Shown: positions 1 through 7,664 of the stretch, one piece after another
Layout: each line of letters starts with the position of its first letter
How positions within the stretch are numbered: the stretch's first letter is position 1
Origin: JAWXBM01 sp964470455
Lineage (GTDB): Bacteria; Pseudomonadota; Gammaproteobacteria; Xanthomonadales; SZUA-36
DNA length: 64,000 nucleotides
Assembly: GCA_964470455.1 (NCBI GenBank)
Contig: CAYYCX010000003.1
Coordinates: 1-64,000 of the forward strand
Direction of reading: 5' to 3'
Made by a program: the position numbers and the translations under genes
Notes under the pieces: generated by a model
Told to the model about the DNA's origin: nothing
The model's input: only the letters and a program-made list of their open reading frames with translations
The model's database searches: none

Positions 1-55
1 CATGCGCGCCATTGGCGAATCCAACCGCATGACGCTGTTGTTCCGCAAGCCCTAG
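1..55 (+). CDS. C-terminal tail of an unidentified protein (5' truncated)
   Basis: The window opens inside a reading frame that starts at base 2 and ends at a TAG at 53-55. The visible residues end in NRMTLLFRKP. GC-rich codons match the neighbours, and the frame is followed by about 570 bases without a credible gene, as expected at the end of a transcription unit. Seventeen residues are too few to name a family, and the possibility that this is not coding cannot be excluded. Confidence 0.35.
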   Translation, partial: MRAIGESNRMTLLFRKP

Positions 56-92
56 CTCCGCAGGCGTGAGCGCTGGTGTTTCATAACATATT

Positions 93-309
93 GACGCGAG
101 CAGCCGGGCGGCAGGAGTTTCTCGGACGTTCGAGACATCCATGTGCGTCACTCGGTACAGATCGGCGTAATTTTGCACCACTTCGAATCGCATCCGGTCG
201 CAGGCAGTTCCTTGCCGGGCACGCTCAAGACATCCATGTGCGCTACTCGGCTGTTCCCGACAGCCGAGTGCCCGGCAAGAAACTCCTGCCGCCCGGCTGC
301 TCGCGTCGA
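93..309. repeat. Nested extragenic palindromic element
   Basis: A perfect 30-bp inverted repeat has arms at 93-122 and 278-307. Inside it a 12-bp pair (211-222 with 268-279) encloses a 10-bp hairpin (245-254 with 260-269, loop 255-259). The core AGACATCCATGTGCG occurs twice as a direct repeat (near 133-147 and 228-242), so the element looks partly duplicated. Short overlapping frames exist on both strands, but their shape is dictated by the palindrome and they have no ribosome-binding site. I read it as a non-coding extragenic repeat of unknown family. Confidence 0.75.
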
Positions 310-348
310 AAGACTTTGAAACGCTAGCGGGAGTGGTGCCACATGCTC

Positions 349-414
349 TTCCAGCGGCCTCGGATGTCGGGAACATCCGAGGAGCGGACAGGGAGTCTCG
401 AGCGTCCGCTGGAA
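349..414. repeat. Second branched palindrome in the same intergenic stretch
   Basis: Outer arms TTCCAGCGG (349-357) and CCGCTGGAA (406-414) enclose a perfect 10-bp hairpin (358-367 with 373-382, 5-nt loop). A further GCGGAC/GTCCGC pair (384-389 with 404-409) competes with the outer stem. There is no T-run, so it is not a standard terminator. Bases 415-626 show no gene and no further clear structure; they would hold the promoter of the kinase gene at 627. Confidence 0.6.
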
Positions 415-626
415 CAGGAAATCCCAGCGCTCCTGCGAAGGTGCTCGATCAACCAGTCTGGGCCAGAATCATCTACCGTTTTCTTCGTATTTTCACGGCC
501 TTAGAGTGAATCAGGGCAGGACGCTCCTTCGTGTCGGTGAAGCGAAGCGGGAATCGGTCAAGCCGTCTTGTCACTACGATGAACGACAGTCCGCATGCCG
601 GGCTTAGCGGGTAGAATGCCCGCATC

Positions 627-1736
627 ATGTTCAAGAAATGGTTGAATGATCCGCAGCACCTGTTCTGGGTGCTGCAGCTGGGTGGATGGGGCTCGTGGGG
701 CTTCTTCTACAAATATTGGGGTACGCGGCTGTCGCTGGGCGAGGCCGTGCCCGACTATGCCCTGTACGTTTCCATCATCACCGGCATCGGTATCGTCCTG
801 ACCCTGGGGCTGAGAATCCTTTACAAACTGTTGTGGAACCGTGCCATATGGCTGCAGGTGTCAGCATTTCTCGGCGGCAGCGCCTTGGCCGGTTATATCT
901 GGATCACCGTACGTGGCTACTTGTATTCGGGCTGGATTGAAAAGGCCAGGGACATGGAAGAGTGGTACGCCAAAATGGGCGCCGCGGCCGAGATTTACGA
1001 AAAGGTTTCTTTCTATTCCAGCAATGTTTCCAGCATTACCCTGATCCTGGCCTGGAGCTCGCTGTACTTTGCCATCAAGTACTACCGGGTCTTCCAGGAC
1101 ATGCGCGAGAGCGCGCTGAAATCCGCCGCCATGGCGCATGAAGCGCAGCTCAAGATGTTGCGCTACCAGCTCAACCCGCATTTCCTGTTCAACACGCTGA
1201 ACGCCATCTCGACCCTGATCCTGGAAAAGGACAACGAACTGGCCAACCGCATGGTCACCCGGCTTTCCAGCTTCCTGCGCTACTCGCTGGATAACGACCC
1301 GATGCAGAAGATCACCCTGCAACAGGAGATATCCGCCTTGCAGCTGTACCTGGATATCGAAAAGGTCCGCTTTGAAGACCGGCTCAACCTGGAACTGGAT
1401 ATTTCCGCCGAAGCGGAACAGGCGCTGATTCCCAGCCTGCTACTGCAACCGTTGGTGGAGAACGCCATCAAGTACGGCATCGCCCGCTCGGAAGAAGGCG
1501 GCACCCTGCGCATCGCCGCCAAGGTGTTTGCGGGGGACCTGCTGATACAGCTGAGCGATGATGGCCCGGGTTGCAGCGTGGAGAATGGCCAGATTCCCGA
1601 AGCCAAGGGCGTTGGGTTGCGCAATACGCGCGAGCGCCTTGCCGAACTCTACGGCCACGATCACGGTTTTCGCCTGAGCAAAACCGACCCGCATGGCCTG
1701 ACCATCAGCATCCGCATACCCTTTGAGGGTCGCTGA
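627..1736 (+). CDS. LytS/YehU-family membrane sensor histidine kinase
   Basis: This 369-residue inner-membrane protein should sense a signal through about four N-terminal transmembrane segments (roughly residues 10-155) and phosphorylate a response regulator. The His_kinase domain follows: NPHFLFNTLNAIS near 183-195 carries the phosphoacceptor H185, the N-box LVENAIKYG is at 276-284, DDGPG at 311-315, and the second glycine box GVGLRNTRERL at 328-338. This arrangement is typical of LytS/AlgZ-type kinases. Such kinases normally sit next to a LytTR response regulator, but the next gene here is a metabolic enzyme, so the partner is not visible. The family call is firm; the signal is unknown. Confidence 0.9.
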   Translation: MFKKWLNDPQHLFWVLQLGGWGSWGFFYKYWGTRLSLGEAVPDYALYVSIITGIGIVLTLGLRILYKLLWNRAIWLQVSAFLGGSALAGYIWITVRGYLYSGWIEKARDMEEWYAKMGAAAEIYEKVSFYSSNVSSITLILAWSSLYFAIKYYRVFQDMRESALKSAAMAHEAQLKMLRYQLNPHFLFNTLNAISTLILEKDNELANRMVTRLSSFLRYSLDNDPMQKITLQQEISALQLYLDIEKVRFEDRLNLELDISAEAEQALIPSLLLQPLVENAIKYGIARSEEGGTLRIAAKVFAGDLLIQLSDDGPGCSVENGQIPEAKGVGLRNTRERLAELYGHDHGFRLSKTDPHGLTISIRIPFEGR

Positions 1737-1896
1737 CCGGCGTCCGTTCGTGGCGTGCTCACGCCCTGCCGTCCTTCAACTACAGTGCATTCTCGCGAGT
1801 GCTGATTAGGGGGTTCGAGTCTTGTCGCATATGGGCCGACAGGCTCATACTTGCGCCAGGCAACCATATTCAACCCACAAGTCCGGAGGGACCACC

Positions 1897-2466
1897 ATGG
1901 CCAGTTCGTTCTCGATTCATCCCGCAGTCGACAAAGGTATCAAACCCGCCAAACGCAATTTCAAGGGTGGTGTGTTGCGCTGCAAGTGCGCGAAAGATCC
2001 GGTGGAAGTCACGCTCAGTTCGCAAACGGCGCACAACCATGTGTGCGGCTGCAGCAAATGCTGGAAGCCGCAGGGCGCTCTGTTTTCGCAGGTGGCGGTG
2101 GTTTCACGCGACAAGCTGCAGGTAACCGCCAACGGCAACAAGCTGAAAATCGTCAACAAGAAAGCACCCATCCAGCGCTATGCCTGCAAGGGTTGCGGCG
2201 TGCACATGTTCGGCCGCATCGAGAACAAGGATCATCCCTTCTATGGCCTGGATTTTGTCCACACCGAACTGTCGGACCAGGATGGCTGGTCCCCGCCGAC
2301 ATTTGCGGCATTCGTGTCTTCCATCATCGAGTCGGGCTTTGAATCGAAAAACATGACCAAGGTGCGCAACCGTTTGCGGAAACTGGGGCTGGAGCCATAC
2401 GACTGCCTGTCGCCCCTGCTGATGGATGCCATCGCGGCGCATGTCGCCAAATCAAAAGCGGCCTGA
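1897..2466 (+). CDS. gfa: S-(hydroxymethyl)glutathione synthase (formaldehyde-activating enzyme)
   Basis: Gfa family enzymes bind formaldehyde and glutathione to form S-hydroxymethylglutathione, the first step of glutathione-dependent formaldehyde detoxification in the cytosol. The 189-residue product has the expected zinc cysteines: C29 and C31 (CKC), C50, C52 and C55 (CGCSKC) and C97 and C100 (CKGC). Its length matches known Gfa (about 190-195 residues). I start at ATG 1897 because GGAGG lies 7 nt upstream; an in-frame ATG at 1822 would add 25 residues without a ribosome-binding site. No formaldehyde dehydrogenase gene is nearby. Confidence 0.9.
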   Translation: MASSFSIHPAVDKGIKPAKRNFKGGVLRCKCAKDPVEVTLSSQTAHNHVCGCSKCWKPQGALFSQVAVVSRDKLQVTANGNKLKIVNKKAPIQRYACKGCGVHMFGRIENKDHPFYGLDFVHTELSDQDGWSPPTFAAFVSSIIESGFESKNMTKVRNRLRKLGLEPYDCLSPLLMDAIAAHVAKSKAA

Positions 2467-2479
2467 TGCATTTGTTGCC

Positions 2480-2540
2480 GTAGGAGCGAGCCGTGCTCGC
2501 GACGGATGGGTGAAATGTCGGCAGCATGGCTGCCTCCTAC
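2480..2540. repeat. REP-like extragenic element, copy A
   Basis: Two palindromes are joined by a spacer: GGAGCGAGCCGTGCTCGC and GGCAGCATGGCTGCC, bounded by GTAGGAG and CTCCTAC. The same element lies inverted at 41080-41150, and a related one at 35188-35255. This copy runs over the stop codon of the amidohydrolase gene (2537-2539 on the minus strand). Confidence 0.7.
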
Positions 2541-4351
2541 TTCGGCGCCTGGTAAATCACCTCGCCGTTGTAGAAGGTGGTCAGCACCTTGGCGTCGGAA
2601 ATCTCCGCCGGCTCGATTTCAAACAGGTTGCGATCCAGCACCACCAGGTCGGCATACTTGTTGACTTCGATGCTGCCGGTGGTGCCGTCAATGCGGTTCA
2701 CATAGGCGGCATTCAGCGTGGCGGCCTTGATGGCATTCTCGAGGCTCATGCGCTCCTGCGGCATGAATACCGGAACTTCGGGGTCAAACACATTGCCGCG
2801 GGTGACGGCAGCCTCGATGGCCTGCAGCGGGTCGGGTGATGAAACGTTCCAGTCCGAACCAAAAGCCACGCGGCCGCCGGCATCGATCAGGCTTTGCATG
2901 GGATAGGTCCAGCGGTAACGCTCCGGCCCCACGCGCGGCAGGGTCAGTTCGCTGAGGAATTCATCCTCGCCGCCCGCCCAGATAGGCGAGAACGTGCCGG
3001 TTACGTCCAGGTCGCCGAAGCGCTTGAGATCATCCGGGTGGATGAACTGGACATGCGCCAGGTGATGGCGGTAACGGCTGGCGCCGTTGCGGTAGCGGGC
3101 ATATTCAAATGCATCCAGCGCGGCGCGAACCGCGGCATCGCCAATCACATGGATGTGCACCTGGAAGTCATCCGCCTCAAGTTGCTGCACGGCTTCATTC
3201 AGGGTTTCCTGGGGAATTTGCAGGTTGCCCTTGAAACCGGGCTGGTCGGAGTAATCGTCAATCAGCGCGGCGGTGCTGGGCTCCACCACGCCATCCAGGA
3301 ACATCTTGACCGTATCGACTTGCAGCCCCTTGCCATCGTACTTTGCGCGCGCCGCCTTGATGTCCTCGATTTGGTCCAGTCCTTTGCTGTTATCCCAGCG
3401 CAGGCTGATGGCAGTGCGCATCTTCAGCTCATCGCGGTCCGCGAACGCGCGGTAGGTTTCCAGCGCGTGCAGCGGGTCTTCCGGGTCGACGCTGGCGTAG
3501 GCTTCCTGCATGCCGGTGATGCCCAGGCTGTGCAGATAGTCCAGCGCATAGCGCATGGCATCATTGCGCTGCTTCTCTGGCGGTGGCGGCACCAGGTTGC
3601 CCACCAGGTACATGGCGGATTCCTGCAGGCTGCCTACCGGTTCGCCGGTGGCCGGATCGCGATCGATGCGGCCGTTCTGCGGATCAGGCGTGTCAGCGGT
3701 GATCCCGGCTTTTTCGAGCGCCACGCTGTTCACCCAGGCGGTGTGGCCATCGGAGGAATAGAAAATGGCCGGCTTGTCGGGAATGACCGCATCGAGCAGG
3801 GCCTTGTTGGGAATCGGGTTGGCGCCAAAGGCCGTCAGGTTCCAGCCGCCGCCCTTGATCCACTCACGTTCGGTCATGGTCTCGTAGCACTCTTTGGCCT
3901 TGGCCACGTAGGTTTCCGGCTCATAGGGTTGCAGATCCATGTTGCAGTCGAACTGGTCGATGCCGGAGGTATAGGGATGCAGGTGCGCGTCCTGGAAGCC
4001 GGGTAGCAGCATGCTGCCGGGATAGGAGAGCGTCAGCGTGTTCGGCCCCACCAGCTTTTCAGCTTCTTCCAGGGAGCCGGCAAACTGGATACGCCCTTCA
4101 AAAATCGTCACGGCTTCGGCCCAGGGTTGATCAGGGTTGAGCGTGTAAACAGCGGCATCGCGGATCAGCACATCCGCATCGGGCGTGACGATTTCAATGG
4201 CTATGTCGGGCTCATCGTCAGTTGCGGCTTCCTCACCCGCCGCGGCCGGAGCTTCAGCAGCCGGCTCGGGCGCAGGCTCCTCCGCGGGTTCGCAGGCCAG
4301 CAGCGCCATGCTGATGAAAAGGATGATGAACAGGTTCTTGAATACATTCAT
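2537..4351 (-). CDS. Exported amidohydrolase (YtcJ-like, amidohydrolase 3 family) lipoprotein
   Basis: This 604-residue enzyme is predicted to hydrolyse an amide or related bond with a metal-dependent TIM-barrel site; the substrate is unknown. From the chosen ATG (4349-4351) it has a lipoprotein signal with a C after MALLA, then an Ala/Pro/Glu-rich linker, so it should be anchored in the envelope. Family motifs visible: QDAHLHPY (first metal His pair), DGHTAW, HIHVIGDAA, HHLAHVQF and GSDWNVSSPDP near the C-terminus. An in-frame start 43 residues upstream would bury the signal peptide. The gene is divergent from the asparagine synthase gene, with a 134-bp shared upstream region. Confidence 0.85.
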   Translation of the reverse strand: MNVFKNLFIILFISMALLACEPAEEPAPEPAAEAPAAAGEEAATDDEPDIAIEIVTPDADVLIRDAAVYTLNPDQPWAEAVTIFEGRIQFAGSLEEAEKLVGPNTLTLSYPGSMLLPGFQDAHLHPYTSGIDQFDCNMDLQPYEPETYVAKAKECYETMTEREWIKGGGWNLTAFGANPIPNKALLDAVIPDKPAIFYSSDGHTAWVNSVALEKAGITADTPDPQNGRIDRDPATGEPVGSLQESAMYLVGNLVPPPPEKQRNDAMRYALDYLHSLGITGMQEAYASVDPEDPLHALETYRAFADRDELKMRTAISLRWDNSKGLDQIEDIKAARAKYDGKGLQVDTVKMFLDGVVEPSTAALIDDYSDQPGFKGNLQIPQETLNEAVQQLEADDFQVHIHVIGDAAVRAALDAFEYARYRNGASRYRHHLAHVQFIHPDDLKRFGDLDVTGTFSPIWAGGEDEFLSELTLPRVGPERYRWTYPMQSLIDAGGRVAFGSDWNVSSPDPLQAIEAAVTRGNVFDPEVPVFMPQERMSLENAIKAATLNAAYVNRIDGTTGSIEVNKYADLVVLDRNLFEIEPAEISDAKVLTTFYNGEVIYQAPK

Positions 4352-4485
4352 GTTGGTTTGATCACCGGGTTGTTGGTTGTCCATTTGTACCATGAATGCC
4401 GGGTTGAATGCCCGCCGGATGCCCACGACGGGATGCCAGCGGGTTACACTCACCATCCTGTTCATGCTGTCAAAGGCCATTCCGG

Positions 4486-6417
4486 ATGTGCGGTTTTGCG
4501 GGATTGATCAATCTGTCGGGTTTGAGCGCCAGCGCGGTTGAGCGCCAGGCCCACCTGGCTGCCATGGGGGCGCAGCTGTCGCGCCGTGGTCCGGATGATG
4601 AACAGTTTTACGACGACGGCTATCTCAGCCTGGTGTTCCGGCGCCTGTCCATCATCGACCTGGCGGGTGGGCAACAGCCCATCTGGAATGAAGACCACAG
4701 CATTCTCAGTGTGGTGAACGGGGAGGTCTTCAACCACCTGGAAATTCGCGAGCGCCTGAAGTCCCGACACCGGTTCGGCAGCCGCTCTGATTCGGAGGTG
4801 GTGGTTCATCTCTATGAAGAGAGCGAGGATGAACTGCTGCAGTCATTGAACGGCATGTATGCCCTGCTGGTGTGGGATACGCGTGAACGCAGATTGCTGC
4901 TGGCCCGCGACCGGCTGGGCATCAAGCCGCTGTTTTACGCCGAGACACCCAAAGGCCTGCTGTTCGGCTCCGAACTCAAGGCCCTGCTGGCGCATCCGGA
5001 TTGCCCGCGGGACCTGCAATGGGCCGATTTCGAACCCGGCTGGGGTTTTGAAAATCCGCTCAAGACCTTTGTACGGGGAGTCCATCAATTGCCCGGTGGC
5101 CGTGCCCTGAGTCTCAGTGAAGCAGGCGGCCTTCGCCACAGGACGTACTGGTCGGTGCGGGAATTTTTCCCCCGAAGCGGCGACGACAGCAATCGGGATC
5201 CCCTCTGGTGGAGCCGGCGTTATGGTGAATTGCTGCAGGACAGCGTCTCACGGCAACTGATGAGTGATGTACCGCTGGGCCTGTTCCTCAGCGGCGGCAT
5301 CGATTCCAGCTTGCTGGCGGCCATGGCGGCCGCTTCCGGTCAGGAGCTGCACTGCTTTACCGTAGTTGAGGAAAACACGCTCGTCACCGGCGATGTCGAG
5401 CAAACCTTGCGCCTGGCCGAGCACTTCGGCTTCCACCACTACCCGGTGCATTACGACACGCGCACCCTGCTGCAGGAGTTGCGGTTCGACCTGGAAGATT
5501 TTGAGTTCCTGGTGTGGGCAGTGGAGCGGCCCCAATTCCACCCGGAGTGGATGCTCAAGCTGGAACTGCATCGCTATGCCAAGACGGCGCTGCCGGGTTT
5601 GAAAGTGATCCTGCTGGGCCAGGGCGCCGATGAATTCAGTGGCGGGTATTCGCGGGGCTTTGGCAGCGATACCCGTGACTGGCAGCATTATTCAAGCAAG
5701 CTGGTGGCGATGCACACCGACATGAGGCGCATCGACCGCGGTGTTCCCGCTTACATGCGGGCATCGCTGGCAAAAAGTTTCATGGCAGCACCCACCGATG
5801 ACTGGCCCAGCGATTTCCACCGGGAGATGGTTTCCCGCACCAACCTGCTGATGAATTACAACCTGTGGCATGAAGACCGCACCAGTTCCAGCCAGGGCGT
5901 CGAGGCACGAGTGCCGTTCCTGGATCACCGGCTGGTGGAGCTGCTGGCCTCGGTGCCGGCGGACTTGCATGAGTCGTTGTTCTTTGACAAGCGCATCGTG
6001 CGTGAGCAATTGCTCAAGGCCGCACCCATTTACCCGCCCTCAAAACAGAAAGTGGGTTTTTTCAACGGTGGCCGGGATCACACCATCAGGCACCTGCGGC
6101 TGGATGTAGTCCGGCGGATTTACCCGGCCTTCCGCGAAAAGTACCTCGCCACGCCTCACGCAATATTCGCCAGCGAAGCGTTGGATGACCATTACGAGTA
6201 CCTGTTGCAGAATCCCAAGGCCAGCACACTGGACATCAAGGAAATGCTGTCCTGCATGGCCATTTCCGTGTTTGCCGCCTGGTGCAGGGAGCTGGCAGTT
6301 GCAGTGCCACCGCGGGATCGCCAGCGGTCATCACCGTTGCGGTTATGGGCTCCGCCGGCGCCCAAGGCTGCAGGTGGGCCGCTCTCGAGCGAGTGGTCTA
6401 TGGAGCTGTCGCTCTAG
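4486..6417 (+). CDS. asnB: Glutamine-hydrolysing asparagine synthase
   Basis: AsnB transfers ammonia from glutamine to an ATP-activated aspartate (or a related acid) in the cytosol. The start MCGFAGL places the nucleophile Cys2 directly after the initiator Met, which fixes the start at 4486. The N-terminal glutaminase domain (about 1-200) shows RRGPDDE, VNGEVFNH and RDRLGIKPL. The synthetase domain has the PP-loop SGGIDSS near 269-275 and GQGADEFSGGY. Length is 643 residues, longer than E. coli AsnB (554); the last ~38 residues after the conserved part are a Pro/Arg-rich tail. The 3' end overlaps the convergent hydrolase gene by 20 bases. No lasso-peptide or antibiotic genes are adjacent. Confidence 0.88.
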   Translation: MCGFAGLINLSGLSASAVERQAHLAAMGAQLSRRGPDDEQFYDDGYLSLVFRRLSIIDLAGGQQPIWNEDHSILSVVNGEVFNHLEIRERLKSRHRFGSRSDSEVVVHLYEESEDELLQSLNGMYALLVWDTRERRLLLARDRLGIKPLFYAETPKGLLFGSELKALLAHPDCPRDLQWADFEPGWGFENPLKTFVRGVHQLPGGRALSLSEAGGLRHRTYWSVREFFPRSGDDSNRDPLWWSRRYGELLQDSVSRQLMSDVPLGLFLSGGIDSSLLAAMAAASGQELHCFTVVEENTLVTGDVEQTLRLAEHFGFHHYPVHYDTRTLLQELRFDLEDFEFLVWAVERPQFHPEWMLKLELHRYAKTALPGLKVILLGQGADEFSGGYSRGFGSDTRDWQHYSSKLVAMHTDMRRIDRGVPAYMRASLAKSFMAAPTDDWPSDFHREMVSRTNLLMNYNLWHEDRTSSSQGVEARVPFLDHRLVELLASVPADLHESLFFDKRIVREQLLKAAPIYPPSKQKVGFFNGGRDHTIRHLRLDVVRRIYPAFREKYLATPHAIFASEALDDHYEYLLQNPKASTLDIKEMLSCMAISVFAAWCRELAVAVPPRDRQRSSPLRLWAPPAPKAAGGPLSSEWSMELSL

Positions 6418-7564
6418 CCTGGCGTTGCGCGTCAGCCAGCTGCCAGAACTGCGTGGTGAGCCGGTTGATGCTGGAGGATTCGGCATTCAGCAACACGGTG
6501 ATGCCCAGCCCATCGACGGGGGAATAGGCGATATCCGCGCGATAACCCGAGACCCAGCCGCTGTGATAGGCGATTCGCCGGTCGCCCAGCTGGTACACGC
6601 GCCAGCCGAGGCCGTAGTAGGCATCGGTGAGCAGCTTGTCCCATTCACGCCGGCGCAGTTCACGCGGCGTGCGCACGCGCGGTTCCACCAGCGCATGCCG
6701 GGCTTCAGGGGCGAACACGGACGCATCGCTCAGCTGCGCCTGTAGCCACTTGGCCATGTCGGTGATGCTGGCATTCACGCCCGCGGCGGGCGCCACGCGG
6801 TAGTAGTTGGGCAGTACTTCCACGGTGAGCCAGCGGCTTTTGCCTTTCACATGCGGCTGCGCGCGGTTGGTGTTGGCCACGAAGGGTTCAAAGCCCACTG
6901 ATGCCGTGTGCATGTCCAGCGGTTTGAAGATGCGCTGCTCCACCAGGGACTCGTAAGAGCTTGCTGTGACTTTTTCCACCACCGGCTGGATCAGGCTGAA
7001 CACGCTGTTCTGGTAGGTGTAGCAATTGCCCGGCACGCAGGAGTACGGCAGCTCGGCCAGGCGCTGGTAAATCTGCTCGGTGGGCACGCCGTCCTCGATG
7101 AGGTTGTCGTAGGCGTGCGAAATCAGCCCCGAACTTTGCCCCAGCAAGTCCTCGATGCGGATTTTTGAGGCGTCGCCCTTGATGCGGAAGCCGGGCACGT
7201 AGCGGTTCACCGGGTCGGTCCAGGCCAGGCTGCCATCGGCCACCAGCAAGGCCGTCAGGCCGGCGGCAAATGTCTTGGATACCGACGCGATGCGAAACAC
7301 CGTGTCCGGGTTCACCGCCTGCCGGTGGCTGGTGTCGGTATAGCCGAAGCTGCCGATGCGCAGAATGCCTTCGCGCGAAACCACGGCGAAGGCGCCACCC
7401 ACGAGGTTCTCCAGCATGAACTCGGCCTTGAACCACTCGGCGTACTGGTCGGCGATCTGCTGGTCATGGGCGGATGCCGGCCAGGCGGGGCTTGCGGGCA
7501 GGAAGGCGAAGCAGGCGATCAGGCAGTATAGCGAATGTCTAAAGCGTGCGGCTCTGTGGCGCAT
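6398..7564 (-). CDS. Secreted beta-lactamase-fold serine hydrolase
   Basis: This 388-residue protein belongs to the class C beta-lactamase/esterase/DD-peptidase fold. A signal peptide covers about residues 1-31. The catalytic set is visible: S94-V-S-K97 (SxxK), Y184-Q-N186 (YxN) and H334-S-G336 in place of KTG. Cysteines at 176 and 181 could form a disulfide, fitting a periplasmic or secreted location. HSG instead of KTG is common in esterase-like members, so a role as a true beta-lactamase is unlikely. It converges on asnB with a 20-base tail overlap. Confidence 0.82.
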   Translation of the reverse strand: MRHRAARFRHSLYCLIACFAFLPASPAWPASAHDQQIADQYAEWFKAEFMLENLVGGAFAVVSREGILRIGSFGYTDTSHRQAVNPDTVFRIASVSKTFAAGLTALLVADGSLAWTDPVNRYVPGFRIKGDASKIRIEDLLGQSSGLISHAYDNLIEDGVPTEQIYQRLAELPYSCVPGNCYTYQNSVFSLIQPVVEKVTASSYESLVEQRIFKPLDMHTASVGFEPFVANTNRAQPHVKGKSRWLTVEVLPNYYRVAPAAGVNASITDMAKWLQAQLSDASVFAPEARHALVEPRVRTPRELRRREWDKLLTDAYYGLGWRVYQLGDRRIAYHSGWVSGYRADIAYSPVDGLGITVLLNAESSSINRLTTQFWQLADAQRQARATAP

Positions 7565-7664
7565 TGATGATCCCGGCTGGTTCCGTAGCTGGTTTGCCGG
7601 GGATTCTAGCGTTAACGGGCCAGGAGCTGAAGCCTCAGGCTCAACCTTTCAATCGTTAGCCTCC

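Noticed and set aside
76..342. Overlapping short frames on both strands in the first intergenic region
   Set aside because: They are created by the 30-bp inverted repeat, encode mirror-like sequences and have no ribosome-binding site.
1808..1822. GGTTCGAGTC resembling a tRNA T-arm
   Set aside because: No acceptor, anticodon or D-arm can be drawn around it; it lies in the short leader of gfa.
2894..4006. Long plus-strand frame (370 codons) opposite the amidohydrolase
   Set aside because: It is antisense to a gene with clear family motifs; its His/Val/Gly-rich composition is the shadow of that gene in GC-rich DNA.
4486..7564. AsnB plus beta-lactamase-fold protein as a lasso-peptide cluster
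   Set aside because: No precursor peptide, PqqD-like protein or B-type protease is present, and the two genes are convergent.
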